NCBI RefSeq assembly: GCF_024730785.1
Contig: NZ_CP102830.1
Coordinates: 3,572,001 to 3,636,000, forward strand
DNA: 64,000 bases
Reading direction: 5' to 3'
DNA from: Pseudomonas sp. LS44
Lineage (GTDB): Bacteria > Pseudomonadota > Gammaproteobacteria > Pseudomonadales > Pseudomonadaceae
Shown: positions 50,561-58,579 of the stretch, piece by piece
Layout of the letters: each line of letters begins with the position of its first letter
Position numbering within the stretch: position 1 is the stretch's first letter
Notes under the pieces: model-generated
The model's database searches: none
What the model saw: the letters and a program-made list of their open reading frames with translations, nothing else
What the model was told of the DNA's origin: nothing
Program-made: the position numbers and the translations under genes

Positions 50561-50980
50561 TCAGGCCAGAGCGACAACCGCTTCGCCGGCAAGCTTTTCT
50601 TCGCCGTACTGGTTGCCGCAACGGATTGCCAGGCGCACACGCTTCTCGCCGTTCTCTTCAAACTTCTCGGTGACCTTGCCGGTGCAGGTCGGGATGTGAC
50701 CGAGCTGAGTGATACCGGTGAAACGGATCGCCAGACTGCGCACCTGGCTCTGCGGCACCCAGCTGGTCAGCAGACGGCCGAGGTAGGCGGCGGACAACAT
50801 GCCGTGAGCGAACACGTCGGGCATCCGCGCCTTGCGGGCGAAGTCGATATCGATGTGGATCGGGTTGTGGTCGCCCGAAGCGCCGGCATACAAAGCCAGA
50901 GTGGTGCGATTGACCGGCTTCAACTTGAGCAGCGGAATCTCGTCGCCAACCTGGATATCGGAGTATTGAACGGTAGTCAT
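50561..50980 (-). CDS. MaoC-like enoyl-CoA hydratase
   Basis: 139 residues, a single hot-dog fold with the R-specific hydratase-2 motif YAGASGDHNPIHIDIDFARKARMPDVFAHGML (catalytic Asp and His in D-x-N-P-x-H). It would hydrate a trans-2-enoyl-CoA. ATG 50980 gives MTTVQYSDIQVGDEIP. It is 10 bp after the second hot-dog gene, which lacks the full motif, so the two probably form a heterodimer as described for actinobacterial steroid-degrading MaoC pairs. Confidence 0.92.
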   Translation of the reverse strand: MTTVQYSDIQVGDEIPLLKLKPVNRTTLALYAGASGDHNPIHIDIDFARKARMPDVFAHGMLSAAYLGRLLTSWVPQSQVRSLAIRFTGITQLGHIPTCTGKVTEKFEENGEKRVRLAIRCGNQYGEEKLAGEAVVALA

Positions 50981-50990
50981 CGACGGCTCC

Positions 50991-51428
50991 TTAACGCTGT
51001 ACGAGAGACGAGCGGACATCAGCGATGTGCTCGCCGTGCTGGTTGGTCACGCGGGTTTCGTTGACCACGAACTGCAGGGCGCCGCCTTTCTTGTCGTACA
51101 CGTCGGCGACCTTGGTGTCGAACGTCAAGGTGTCACCGGCATAAGCCATCTTGTGATAAACGAAAGACTGCTCGGCGTGCAGGATACGAGCGAGGTCGAA
51201 GCCGTAGATCTTCAACTGCTCGACCTGATCGCGGCCTTCACCACCGAGGCACATGAAGAAGGTCGGCGGCACCGGCAGGGATTTGTGGCCAGCGGCCTTG
51301 GCGGCGGCTTCGTCGGTGTAAATCGGATCGGTCTCGCCGATGGCCTTGGCGAAGAAGCGCAGGCGGCCCTTCTCCACGTCGGCGGTGGTTACGCCGAGCG
51401 AACGACCGATCAGACTTTTGTCTGCCAT
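50991..51428 (-). CDS. FAS1-like/MaoC N-terminal dehydratase domain protein
   Basis: 145 residues with a hot-dog fold of the MaoC N-terminal type: MADKSLIGRSLGVTTADVEKGRLRFFAKAIGETDPIYTDEAAAKAAGHKSLPVPPTFFMCLGG, then LHAEQSFVYHKMAYAGDTLTFDTKVADVYDKKGGALQF. The D-x-N-P-x-H catalytic motif is replaced by ETDPIYTD, so it is probably the non-catalytic partner that shapes the acyl pocket of the hydratase encoded next door. Confidence 0.9.
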   Translation of the reverse strand: MADKSLIGRSLGVTTADVEKGRLRFFAKAIGETDPIYTDEAAAKAAGHKSLPVPPTFFMCLGGEGRDQVEQLKIYGFDLARILHAEQSFVYHKMAYAGDTLTFDTKVADVYDKKGGALQFVVNETRVTNQHGEHIADVRSSLVQR

Positions 51429-51484
51429 TTGTCTTGACTCCTATGTTGGGTCACGCGCCTGCGAGGAGGCGCGTGAGATGACGT

Positions 51485-52672
51485 TTAGTTCTTGCCAAAC
51501 ATGGTGACGACGCAGGCGCCGCCCAGGCCGAGGTTGTGGGCCATGGCGATATTCAGGCCTTCGACCTGACGGGCACCGGCGGTACCGCGCAACTGATGGG
51601 TCAGCTCGTAGCACTGGGCCAGACCGGTGGCACCCAGCGGGTGGCCCTTGGACAGCAGACCGCCGGACGGGTTGGTGACGACCTGGCCGCCGTAGGTGTT
51701 GTCGCCGTCGAGGATGAACTTCTCGGCGCCGCCGATCGGGCACAGGCCGATGGCTTCATAGGTCAGCAGCTCGTTGTGGGCGAAGCAGTCGTGCAGCTCC
51801 ACGGCACGCACGTCTTCCGGACCGAAGCCGGATTGCTCGTAGACTTTCTGCGCGGCGTTCTGGGCCATCTGGAAGCCGACGTAGCTGATCATCGAAGGCG
51901 GATCGAAGGAGACGGCCGGGTCGGTGGTCAGCGACTGAGCAAGGATCACCACGTCAGTGCGCAGGCCATGCTGCTTGGCGAACTTCTCGCTGCAGACGAT
52001 TGCCGCGGCGGCGCCACAGGTCGGCGGGCAGGCCATCAGGCGGGTCATCACGCCCGGCCACATCACCACGTCATTCATCACGTCTTCGGTGGTGACGACT
52101 TTCTTGAACAGCGCCAAAGGGTTGTTGGCGGCGTGACGGCTGGCCTTGGCGCGGATCGCCGCGAAGGTTTCCATCTTGGTGCCGTACTTCTGCATGTGCT
52201 CACGGCCAGCGCCACCGAAGGTGCGCAGCGGGCCAGGAACGTCGGCGGCGTCGGCGGTGAGCTGCTGGACGACGGGCAGGAAACGCTCACGGGTCACCGG
52301 GCGGTCGTCCCAGTTGGACTTCAGCGAACCCGGGCGCATCTGCTCGAAGCCCAGGGCCAGCACGCAGTCGGCCTGGCCGCTGGCCACGGCGGCGCGTGCC
52401 AGGTACAGGGCGGTGGAGCCGGTGGAGCAGTTGTTGTTGACGTTGACGATCGGGATGCCGGTCTGGCCGACTTCATAGATCGCGGTCTGGCCGCAGGTGG
52501 AGTCGCCGTAGACGTAGCCGGCGAAAGCCATCTGCACCTTGTCGTAACCGATGCCCGCGTCTTTCAGCGCCTGGCGCAGGGCTTCGGCACCCATGTCGGT
52601 GTAGCTCGGGCTGGCGCCCGGCTTGGTGAAGGGAATCATGCCGACGCCGGCAACGATGACTTTCTCACTCAT
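51485..52672 (-). CDS. SCP-x-type thiolase (lipid-transfer protein/acetyl-CoA acyltransferase), copy 1
   Basis: 395 residues. Thiolase fold with nucleophilic Cys82 in VNVNNNCSTGSTALYLA, the HDCFAHNELLTYEAIGLCP motif with the active His, and GGLLSKGHPLGATGLAQ near the C-terminus. It belongs to the SCP2/sterol-carrier thiolase class rather than FadA. It cleaves 3-ketoacyl-CoA, often with branched or sterol side chains. ATG 52672 gives MSEKVIVAGVGMIPF. First gene of the operon leading to both MaoC genes and the SDR. A close paralogue is at 53124. Confidence 0.93.
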   Translation of the reverse strand: MSEKVIVAGVGMIPFTKPGASPSYTDMGAEALRQALKDAGIGYDKVQMAFAGYVYGDSTCGQTAIYEVGQTGIPIVNVNNNCSTGSTALYLARAAVASGQADCVLALGFEQMRPGSLKSNWDDRPVTRERFLPVVQQLTADAADVPGPLRTFGGAGREHMQKYGTKMETFAAIRAKASRHAANNPLALFKKVVTTEDVMNDVVMWPGVMTRLMACPPTCGAAAAIVCSEKFAKQHGLRTDVVILAQSLTTDPAVSFDPPSMISYVGFQMAQNAAQKVYEQSGFGPEDVRAVELHDCFAHNELLTYEAIGLCPIGGAEKFILDGDNTYGGQVVTNPSGGLLSKGHPLGATGLAQCYELTHQLRGTAGARQVEGLNIAMAHNLGLGGACVVTMFGKN

Positions 52673-53123
52673 GGGTGATGCTCCTCTGAAAGACTGGCCG
52701 GAATGCTCCAGCTCTGGATCGCCAAGGGCTATGACGCATGGCCCGGACAACTGAAATCGCTCAGTGTCTATCCTAGGCCGGGTCAGGCCGCGCCACGACC
52801 GCCGAAGGGAGGAACTTGAACGAGGAGCGGATGACACTCGAACGAACTAGACGATGGCGTAAGGCAGCCCAGTGCACCCTCTGCATGCTGAGATTCACGC
52901 ACCACAGCGCAGGGCAATCGATCAGGCCCAGGATCGGTCAATCACGGCAGATTGTGGGGTTTGGGGAGGATCAGGGTCAGATATGGATTGGCATTGCACC
53001 AATCGACCAGCATCTGGATCAAACCAGAGCGATGCATACCGGTGATGCGCGCCTCGGCAATGGCCAAGCGCGCACCCCGTGCAGAAGCCTGCGCGTGCGC
53101 TCGGCGAGCGCACGCACAGACAA
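52673..53123. other. Intergenic region between the two thiolase genes
   Basis: 451 bp. The first part (to 52817) is the promoter region of thiolase copy 1 and resembles the region upstream of copy 2. The remainder holds only a short minus-strand frame ending LIQMLVDWCNANPYLTLIL that I cannot assign and an inverted repeat CTGCGCGTGCGCT-type stretch near 53090. No gene is called. Confidence 0.5.
52774..52817 (-). promoter_or_regulatory. Conserved upstream element of thiolase copy 1
   Basis: Contains TAGGCCGGG and, 20 bp on, ACGACCGCCGAAGGGAGGAA. The same arrangement is found before thiolase copy 2 (54403-54446), and the second part also before the AraC gene (57822-57843). It lies 100-145 bp upstream of the start. 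Confidence 0.6.
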
Positions 53124-54314
53124 TCAGTTGCGACCGTAGAGCGTCACGACGCAAGCGCCGCCCAAGCCAAGGTTGTGCGCCAGGGCGTGGTTCAGGCCTT
53201 CGACCTGACGAGCCTCGGCAGCGCCGCGCAGCTGGTTAGTCAGCTCGAAGCACTGCGCCAGACCGGTAGCGCCCAGCGGGTGGCCTTTGGACAGCAGGCC
53301 ACCGGACGGGTTGGTCACTACCTGACCGCCGTAGGTGTTGTTGCCGTCGAGGACGAACTTCTCGGCACCACCGATCGGGCAGAAGCCCAGGGCTTCGTAG
53401 GTCAGCAGCTCGTTGTGCGCGAAGCAGTCGTGCATCTCGGCGACGCGGATGTCCTGCGGGCCAACGCCGGCCTTCTCGTAGACTTCCTTGGCGGCGCGCT
53501 GAGCCATGTCGAAACCAACCACTTCGATCATCGACTTCTTCTCGAAGCAGGCCGGACTGTCGGTGGTCATCGACTGAGCCACGATCGCCACGTCGGTGCG
53601 CAGGCCGTGCTTCTTGGCGAAGGCTTCGGAGCAGACGATCGCTGCCGCGCCACCGCAAGTCGGCGGGCAGGCCATCAGGCGAGTCATCACGCCCGGCCAG
53701 ATCACCGGATCATTCATCACGTCTTCAGTGGTGACGACTTTGCGGAACAGGGCCAGGGGGTTGTTGGCGGCGTGACGGCTGGCCTTGGCGCGGATCGCTG
53801 CGAAGGTGCTCAGCTGGGTGCCGTACTTCTGCATGTGCTCGCGACCAGCACCACCGAACATCAGCAGGGCGCTTGGCACGCCGGTGACATCGGCGGTCAG
53901 TTCGTTGACTAGCGATTGAGTCATGTGCGTGGTGGCACGCGGACGGTCGTCCCAGTGGGCTTTCAGGGCGCCCGGCTGCATCTGCTCGAAGCCGAACGCC
54001 AGGGCGCACTCGACCGCGCCGCTTTCCACCGCCTGGCGAGCCAGGAACAGGGCGCTGGAACCGGTGGCGCAGTTGTTGTTGACGTTGAGCACCGGAATAC
54101 CAGTCATGCCTACTTCATACAGGGCAGCCTGACCGCAGGTGGAGTCACCAAAGACGTAACCGGCATAAGCCTGTTGCACCAGCTTGTAGTCGATACCGGC
54201 ATCTTTCAGAGCCAGGCGGATGGCCTGCGAGCCCATTTCGATATAGGTACCGCTGGTGCCCGGCTTGACGAACGGAATCATGCCGACGCCAGCAACGATG
54301 ACTTTATTGCTCAT
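53124..54314 (-). CDS. SCP-x-type thiolase, copy 2
   Basis: 396 residues and very similar to copy 1 along the whole length (roughly three quarters identical by eye). Active-site Cys82 lies in LNVNNNCATGSSALFLA, with HDCFAHNELLTYEALGFCP and GGLLSKGHPLGATGLAQ. Differences cluster in the middle (RATTHMTQSLVNELTADVTG versus the copy 1 segment RERFLPVVQQLTADAADVPG), which may alter chain preference. It has its own conserved promoter-like region and is monocistronic. Confidence 0.93.
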   Translation of the reverse strand: MSNKVIVAGVGMIPFVKPGTSGTYIEMGSQAIRLALKDAGIDYKLVQQAYAGYVFGDSTCGQAALYEVGMTGIPVLNVNNNCATGSSALFLARQAVESGAVECALAFGFEQMQPGALKAHWDDRPRATTHMTQSLVNELTADVTGVPSALLMFGGAGREHMQKYGTQLSTFAAIRAKASRHAANNPLALFRKVVTTEDVMNDPVIWPGVMTRLMACPPTCGGAAAIVCSEAFAKKHGLRTDVAIVAQSMTTDSPACFEKKSMIEVVGFDMAQRAAKEVYEKAGVGPQDIRVAEMHDCFAHNELLTYEALGFCPIGGAEKFVLDGNNTYGGQVVTNPSGGLLSKGHPLGATGLAQCFELTNQLRGAAEARQVEGLNHALAHNLGLGGACVVTLYGRN

Positions 54315-54402
54315 GGATGAAGCTCCTCAGGAAGACACACCGAATGCGTTCCACCGCCCACCGATCATGCAGGCACAGCTGGAATCGCGCATAGAGCCAT
54401 CA

Positions 54403-54446
54403 TAGGCCGGGGCATGGAAGCCCACGACAGTCGAAGGGAGGAACTT
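54403..54446 (-). promoter_or_regulatory. Conserved upstream element of thiolase copy 2
   Basis: ATAGGCCGGGG followed by ACGACAGTCGAAGGGAGGAA, the last 14 bases (GAAGGGAGGAACTT) being identical to those upstream of copy 1. About 90-130 bp before the start codon at 54314. Confidence 0.6.
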
Positions 54447-54532
54447 CGGGCGCAGTTCGAAAGGACTATAGGCAGGCGTAGAGGACAAATCCGTAGGCTT
54501 CGCCGAGCTAGGCGGGTAGCGTCGAGCTCATC

Positions 54533-55096
54533 TCACTCACTCTGCGCCAGAAGGCCTTGCGGCCACAGCAAGCGCACCGCCTCACCGTCTTCGCGATAGG
54601 CGTGACAGGTACCTACCACCCAAGGCCGTACGGTTACGCTCTGCTCACCCGAGGCGCGGCGCTTGCTGGCTTGCGCACGGATGAGGGAAAACATCGTCTG
54701 CATGGCCGTCGAGGCCATCCGCTCGACCAACTCGGTGATATGCGTGCAGCCTTGCGTTCCGCCCACACGGGCTTTGACCTGCTGCTTGAAGCCCGGACCG
54801 ATCTTCAAGCCTTGCAGGCTGGCATAGGCAGAACTGATCTCGCCGCAGAACGGGCTGGCACCGGTAGCAGTGTCCGCGGCGATCTGCTGGATCACCATGT
54901 CAGCATCGAGGGTCATTACCAGGCGCATGTCGTGGATGGCGCCCCCCGCTGCAACGGTGTGGAACGGCAGGTCGGTCGGCGCGCCGGTCGAATCCACCAA
55001 CTGCCCCTCGATATCGAACAGCCCATCGCTGCGCAAATAGCCCCGACAAACGATTTCGCGGGTATGCAGAAGCTCACGGGAAGGATGAGTTGTCAT
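54533..55096 (-). CDS. DUF2889 domain protein
   Basis: 187 residues forming one DUF2889 domain: RELLHTREIVCRGYLRSDGLFDIEGQLVDS at the start, MRLVMTLDADMVIQQIAADT, then the Cys-containing RVGGTQGCTHITELVERMASTAMQTM. Function unknown; such genes are often found in lipid- and aromatic-catabolic clusters. ATG at 55096 (MTTHPSRE) is preferred over an ATG seven codons upstream. It stands between the CoA-transferase gene and thiolase copy 2, same strand. Confidence 0.85.
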   Translation of the reverse strand: MTTHPSRELLHTREIVCRGYLRSDGLFDIEGQLVDSTGAPTDLPFHTVAAGGAIHDMRLVMTLDADMVIQQIAADTATGASPFCGEISSAYASLQGLKIGPGFKQQVKARVGGTQGCTHITELVERMASTAMQTMFSLIRAQASKRRASGEQSVTVRPWVVGTCHAYREDGEAVRLLWPQGLLAQSE

Positions 55097-55340
55097 GATG
55101 TTTTCCTGCAGCAGCACTCACGGAACGCATTCGACCGCTAGACACGATCGAGGATGCACCTTGCGGCCGGCGGATCGCAGAGTCGATCGCTGCCCACCAC
55201 AGAAAAGAAGGAGCCGCCGCTCGCCTGAGGCGGTGCGGCGGCAGGACGACCTAAGAAGCCAATACGCTCACGACAGGGGAGCCAACCAGTACCCGTCGAC
55301 CGGGCTTTGCGCCCCTGCGCAAACGCTAAAGCCAGGCCAA

Positions 55341-56456
55341 TCAGCCCTTCCAGACACCCGTCAGATCGCCGGCTTGCAGCGCCGCCATGACCTGTTCGGT
55401 GTCCTGGCCGCGGGTCGGAATGGCGCCCGGGGTGGTCCGCTTGCCGTCAAATCGCGGCGCCGGCGAAGCCTGCAGCATGCCGTCACGCTCGAAGTACACG
55501 CCGCGCTCGACCATGTGCGGATGCTGGGCAGCCTCACGCGGGCTGAGGACCGGGGCGAAGCACACATCGGTGCCTTCCATCAGTTCGCACCATTCGGCAC
55601 GGGTGCGGGTGACAAAAATCTCGACGAAGGCCGCGCGCATCTCGCCCCAACGCTTCATGTCCCACTGCTTGGCGAAGCGCGGATCATCCTGCAGGCCGAG
55701 CTTCTGCAGCAGCAGCGCGTAGAACTGCGGCTCCATCGAACCCAGCGATACGTAATGGCCGTCAGCACACAAGTAGGTGCCATAGAAGTGCGAGCCGTCG
55801 TGGACGCTCCTGCCGCGCTGCTCGTTGAGCAGGCCCTTCTTGGCCATGAGCAGCATCAGCCCCATCGCGTGCGCCGAGCCGTCGACGATGGCCGCATCGA
55901 CCACGGTACCCTTGCCGGTGCTGCGCGCATTGAGGATGCCGGCGAGCAGGCCGATTGCCAGGTACAACGCGCCGCCACCGATATCACCGAGCAGGGTGAT
56001 CGGCGCCGACGGTGCTTCGCCGGCCGTACCGCTGTGGTACATGGCGCCGGACAGCGAGGCGTAGTTGTTGTCGTGACCGGCGGCATTGGCCATCGGGCCG
56101 CTCTGGCCCCAGCCGGTCATACGCCCGAAGACCAGTTTCGGGTTGCGCGCCAGCAGCACATCCGGACCCAGGCCGAGGCGCTCCATCACGCCCGGACGCA
56201 TGCCTTCGACTAACGCATCGGCACCCTCGATCAGCTTCAGCACGGTCTCGCGGCCTTCAGGGGTTTTCAGGTCGGCAACCACCGAGCGCTTACCGCGGTT
56301 CATCGGATTCTGCGAAGCGTTCGCCTCACCGGTGATCGAGGTGGAGGCACCACGTTCGACGGCGATGACGTCCGCGCCCAGATCCGCCAGGTGCATGGCG
56401 CAGAACGGACCAGGGCCGATCCCACAAATTTCCACAATCTTAATACCGTTGAGCAT
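55341..56456 (-). CDS. CaiB/BaiF family protein, alpha-methylacyl-CoA racemase-like
   Basis: 371 residues, class III CoA-transferase fold. N-terminal MLNGIKIVEICGIGPGPFCAMHLADLGADVIAVER and a segment AAGHDNNYASLSGA that matches the GHDINY motif of AMACR enzymes, with the catalytic Asp (about 153). True CoA transferases have a different residue context here, so a 2-methylacyl-CoA racemase is the best call. It would convert 2R to 2S methyl-branched acyl-CoA before beta-oxidation. Confidence 0.9.
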   Translation of the reverse strand: MLNGIKIVEICGIGPGPFCAMHLADLGADVIAVERGASTSITGEANASQNPMNRGKRSVVADLKTPEGRETVLKLIEGADALVEGMRPGVMERLGLGPDVLLARNPKLVFGRMTGWGQSGPMANAAGHDNNYASLSGAMYHSGTAGEAPSAPITLLGDIGGGALYLAIGLLAGILNARSTGKGTVVDAAIVDGSAHAMGLMLLMAKKGLLNEQRGRSVHDGSHFYGTYLCADGHYVSLGSMEPQFYALLLQKLGLQDDPRFAKQWDMKRWGEMRAAFVEIFVTRTRAEWCELMEGTDVCFAPVLSPREAAQHPHMVERGVYFERDGMLQASPAPRFDGKRTTPGAIPTRGQDTEQVMAALQAGDLTGVWKG

Positions 56457-56564
56457 GGTGCCTTCCTCGTTCGTGACTGGGCGCCGCGATGGCGCGATAA
56501 AGCAGGAATCTACGGTAACAAAGCCTCGCCGCCAGCTCGCTCCCCATGATGGGGGGCGAGCTGG

Positions 56565-56638
56565 CTGGAGAATATCTACGCCAAGCTCAATGCCCAGGGT
56601 CGCTGGCCATTGCCCGAACCCAGAGCTGGATTGCCTGA
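56565..56638 (+). pseudogene. Relic of a LuxR/MalT-type regulator C-terminus, with a frameshift
   Basis: Plus-strand codons from 56565 read LENIYAKLNAQGR. After a one-base loss the next frame continues LAIARTQSWIA and stops at 56636-56638. This is the pattern of the last HTH helix and tail of MalT-type regulators (compare the second relic at 58142-58273, LRKINAKLGAQGR). Only the 3' end remains, and it touches the AraC gene. Confidence 0.65.
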
Positions 56639-56641
56639 CGC

Positions 56642-57724
56642 TCAGGCGAGGCTGGCGTACCCACTACGGAATGCGCCGGGGCTGATGCCATACCAGCGCG
56701 CAAACGCCCGGGCAAAACTCGACAGGTCGCGGTAACCCAGCAACTCGGCAACACGCGCCTGCACCAGCGGCGCGCCGGTCACCAGATCGAGCGCGGACAG
56801 CTGTCGATATTGTTCGAGCAATTCGCGAAAGCTCCAGCCTTCGGCCCTGAGCTGCCGGGCAACGGTGCGCCGCAGCATGCCGTAGCGACCACAGAACCCC
56901 TCGATGCTGGGGCCTTGGGCCAACTCGGCCGCGATGTAGTCGCAGACCAGCAGCAACAACGTATCGGGCTTGGCTGGCGAGCACTCCTCGACATATGCCG
57001 CGCACAGCTGACCGCCTGGCCCAGCCACAGGCACGAAGCATGCGGGATCGATATGTAGCGCAGAAACATGCGCCTGACCCTGCACTACCAGACCCAACCG
57101 TGCATAACGCGCCACTCGCTGCGGCGTGGCCTGGAGCAGCGTTACCCCGCGTATGCCTGGCGCGATAAGCGCACGCTGGAACACGTCACTCAGGCTGGCC
57201 AGCAGGTAGTCGATGGCCTGGGGCGCCGCCAGCACGCCACGGTCATGCACACGCAGCTGCACATCCCGAGCGGTTCTCGCGATCTCGATCTCGAAGGGCC
57301 CAAAGCAGGAAGGCAGATAGGTATTTAGCCGGCGAACACCGTGCTCCAGCGATGGTGCATCAAGCAGCAGGCTGCCCAACGCTTGAATCACGTCGTTAGA
57401 CTGCTCGACGGCAAGCTCTAGGGCGATATCGGGGTCGCCACTAGCCTCCACCGCCAGCGCCCAGAAGCGCCGGGAGAACAACAGCGGCAGGCGCAGAGTA
57501 GGCTCATAAAGATGTCCGATGCGGCAGCGGAATGCCGCTTCGATCCGCTCCACGCCGACACCACGTCGCAACAGGCCTTCGAGTGCCGGAAGCAGGGCCA
57601 GCGCAGGGACCCGGTTGGCGCTCTGAGCGACGCCTGCCGAATTACCCACATCAACACCACGCCAATCAACTCCAGCGACTGCCCGGTGAGTACCGGGCCA
57701 TGCCTGTCGAGCGTTTGCCTGCAT
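56642..57724 (-). CDS. AraC-family transcriptional regulator (Arabinose_bd-type N-terminus)
   Basis: 360 residues. The N-terminal half (about 45-230) is of the AraC_binding_2/OruR-like type: VERIEAAFRCRIGHLYEPTLRLPLLFSRRFWALAVEASGDPDIAL and YLPSCFGPFEIEIAR. The C-terminal AraC domain (about 260-358) has SIEGFCGRYGMLRRTVARQLRAEGWSFRELLEQYRQ and VAELLGYRDLSSFARAFARWYGISPGAFR. ATG 57724 has a GGAGG site. It heads the minus-strand catabolic block and is its likely activator; a motif upstream of it recurs before both thiolase genes. Confidence 0.88.
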   Translation of the reverse strand: MQANARQAWPGTHRAVAGVDWRGVDVGNSAGVAQSANRVPALALLPALEGLLRRGVGVERIEAAFRCRIGHLYEPTLRLPLLFSRRFWALAVEASGDPDIALELAVEQSNDVIQALGSLLLDAPSLEHGVRRLNTYLPSCFGPFEIEIARTARDVQLRVHDRGVLAAPQAIDYLLASLSDVFQRALIAPGIRGVTLLQATPQRVARYARLGLVVQGQAHVSALHIDPACFVPVAGPGGQLCAAYVEECSPAKPDTLLLLVCDYIAAELAQGPSIEGFCGRYGMLRRTVARQLRAEGWSFRELLEQYRQLSALDLVTGAPLVQARVAELLGYRDLSSFARAFARWYGISPGAFRSGYASLA

Positions 57725-57821
57725 AGGTCCACCCTCCGTACAAAGCCGACACCGCGCCATCAGCCCGGAGGTGCGAGCGGACGCCTATGAGCATCGATAG
57801 TAGAAAGCGCCTGGGTGGCGG

Positions 57822-57843
57822 ACGACGGCCAAAGGAAGGAAAC
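57822..57843 (-). promoter_or_regulatory. Shared motif upstream of the AraC gene
   Basis: ACGACGGCCAAAGGAAGGAA, matching the thiolase upstream elements in 17 of 20 positions against copy 1. It is 98 bp from the AraC start, a similar distance to that in the thiolase genes. The wider gap 57725-58141 shows no gene. Confidence 0.5.
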
Positions 57844-58141
57844 AGGGACGCTTTTCCCCTATCGTTCCAAAGGATTACGCCAGGGAGTAGCGATAGAAGG
57901 TAGCTCACTTACCTCCACCAACCGCCTGAGCTTGCGCACCACCATCCGGCAAGCGAGCTCCCCGGACGGAACGCCACCAGCGCTGAGGACAACCCATAAA
58001 GGCAATGCCGCGCAGGGTTTATCAACAAGCATCCGAGCAACTCCGACCAACGACGTAGCCCCGCCCAGAGCTTCCTGCCACTAAATTCTGGGCCCCGGCG
58101 ATCATGCCCAGTCACCTGCAGCGCACAGCATTGCTCGACCG

Positions 58142-58273
58142 CTTGAACTGCCCGAAAAATGCATCTCTCTGAACTCACGGAAATCGCACCTGCGCAAGAT
58201 CAACGCCAAGCTCGGCGCCCAGGGCCGCACCACAGCAGCTGCCATCGCCCATGCACAAGGCCTGCTCGACTGA
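58142..58273 (+). pseudogene. 3' relic of a LuxR/MalT-type regulator
   Basis: The frame ending at TGA 58271-58273 reads LNSRKSHLRKINAKLGAQGR then TTAAAIAHAQGLLD, a textbook last HTH helix and C-terminal tail of MalT-family regulators. Upstream the frame loses similarity within about 15 codons. No start or N-terminal domain is present. From 58274 to 58579 I see no gene, only the leader of the DUF1302 gene. Confidence 0.8.
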
Positions 58274-58579
58274 CACCACCCAAACAGGCAGCACCCTACT
58301 ACCGCTTGCTACGGTTCCACCCCTCCATCCTCAAATATCGTCATTTATTGAGCGCCAGCCGCAGGCTTGTTACCGCCCAGAGAAACACTGCACCGTGATA
58401 TCAGCTCGAAACGTTACTTTCGGGAGCGCAACCAGCAGCAATTAGCCATCAACCCCAACGCATATTTTGATCACCCAAACCGGTGACATTAAAAATCGCC
58501 GCTTCTGGCAATTATGGCGACGCGGCCCGCTCCCTAGCATGCGAGCTCTTCATATTTGTTCGAGCAACCGGAGCACCGC

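Noticed and set aside
52942..53154. A short minus-strand frame ending LIQMLVDWCNANPYLTLIL between the thiolase genes
   Set aside because: It overlaps the end of thiolase copy 2, has no promoter or ribosome site, and I cannot assign it to a family; it may be a gene relic, but support is too thin.
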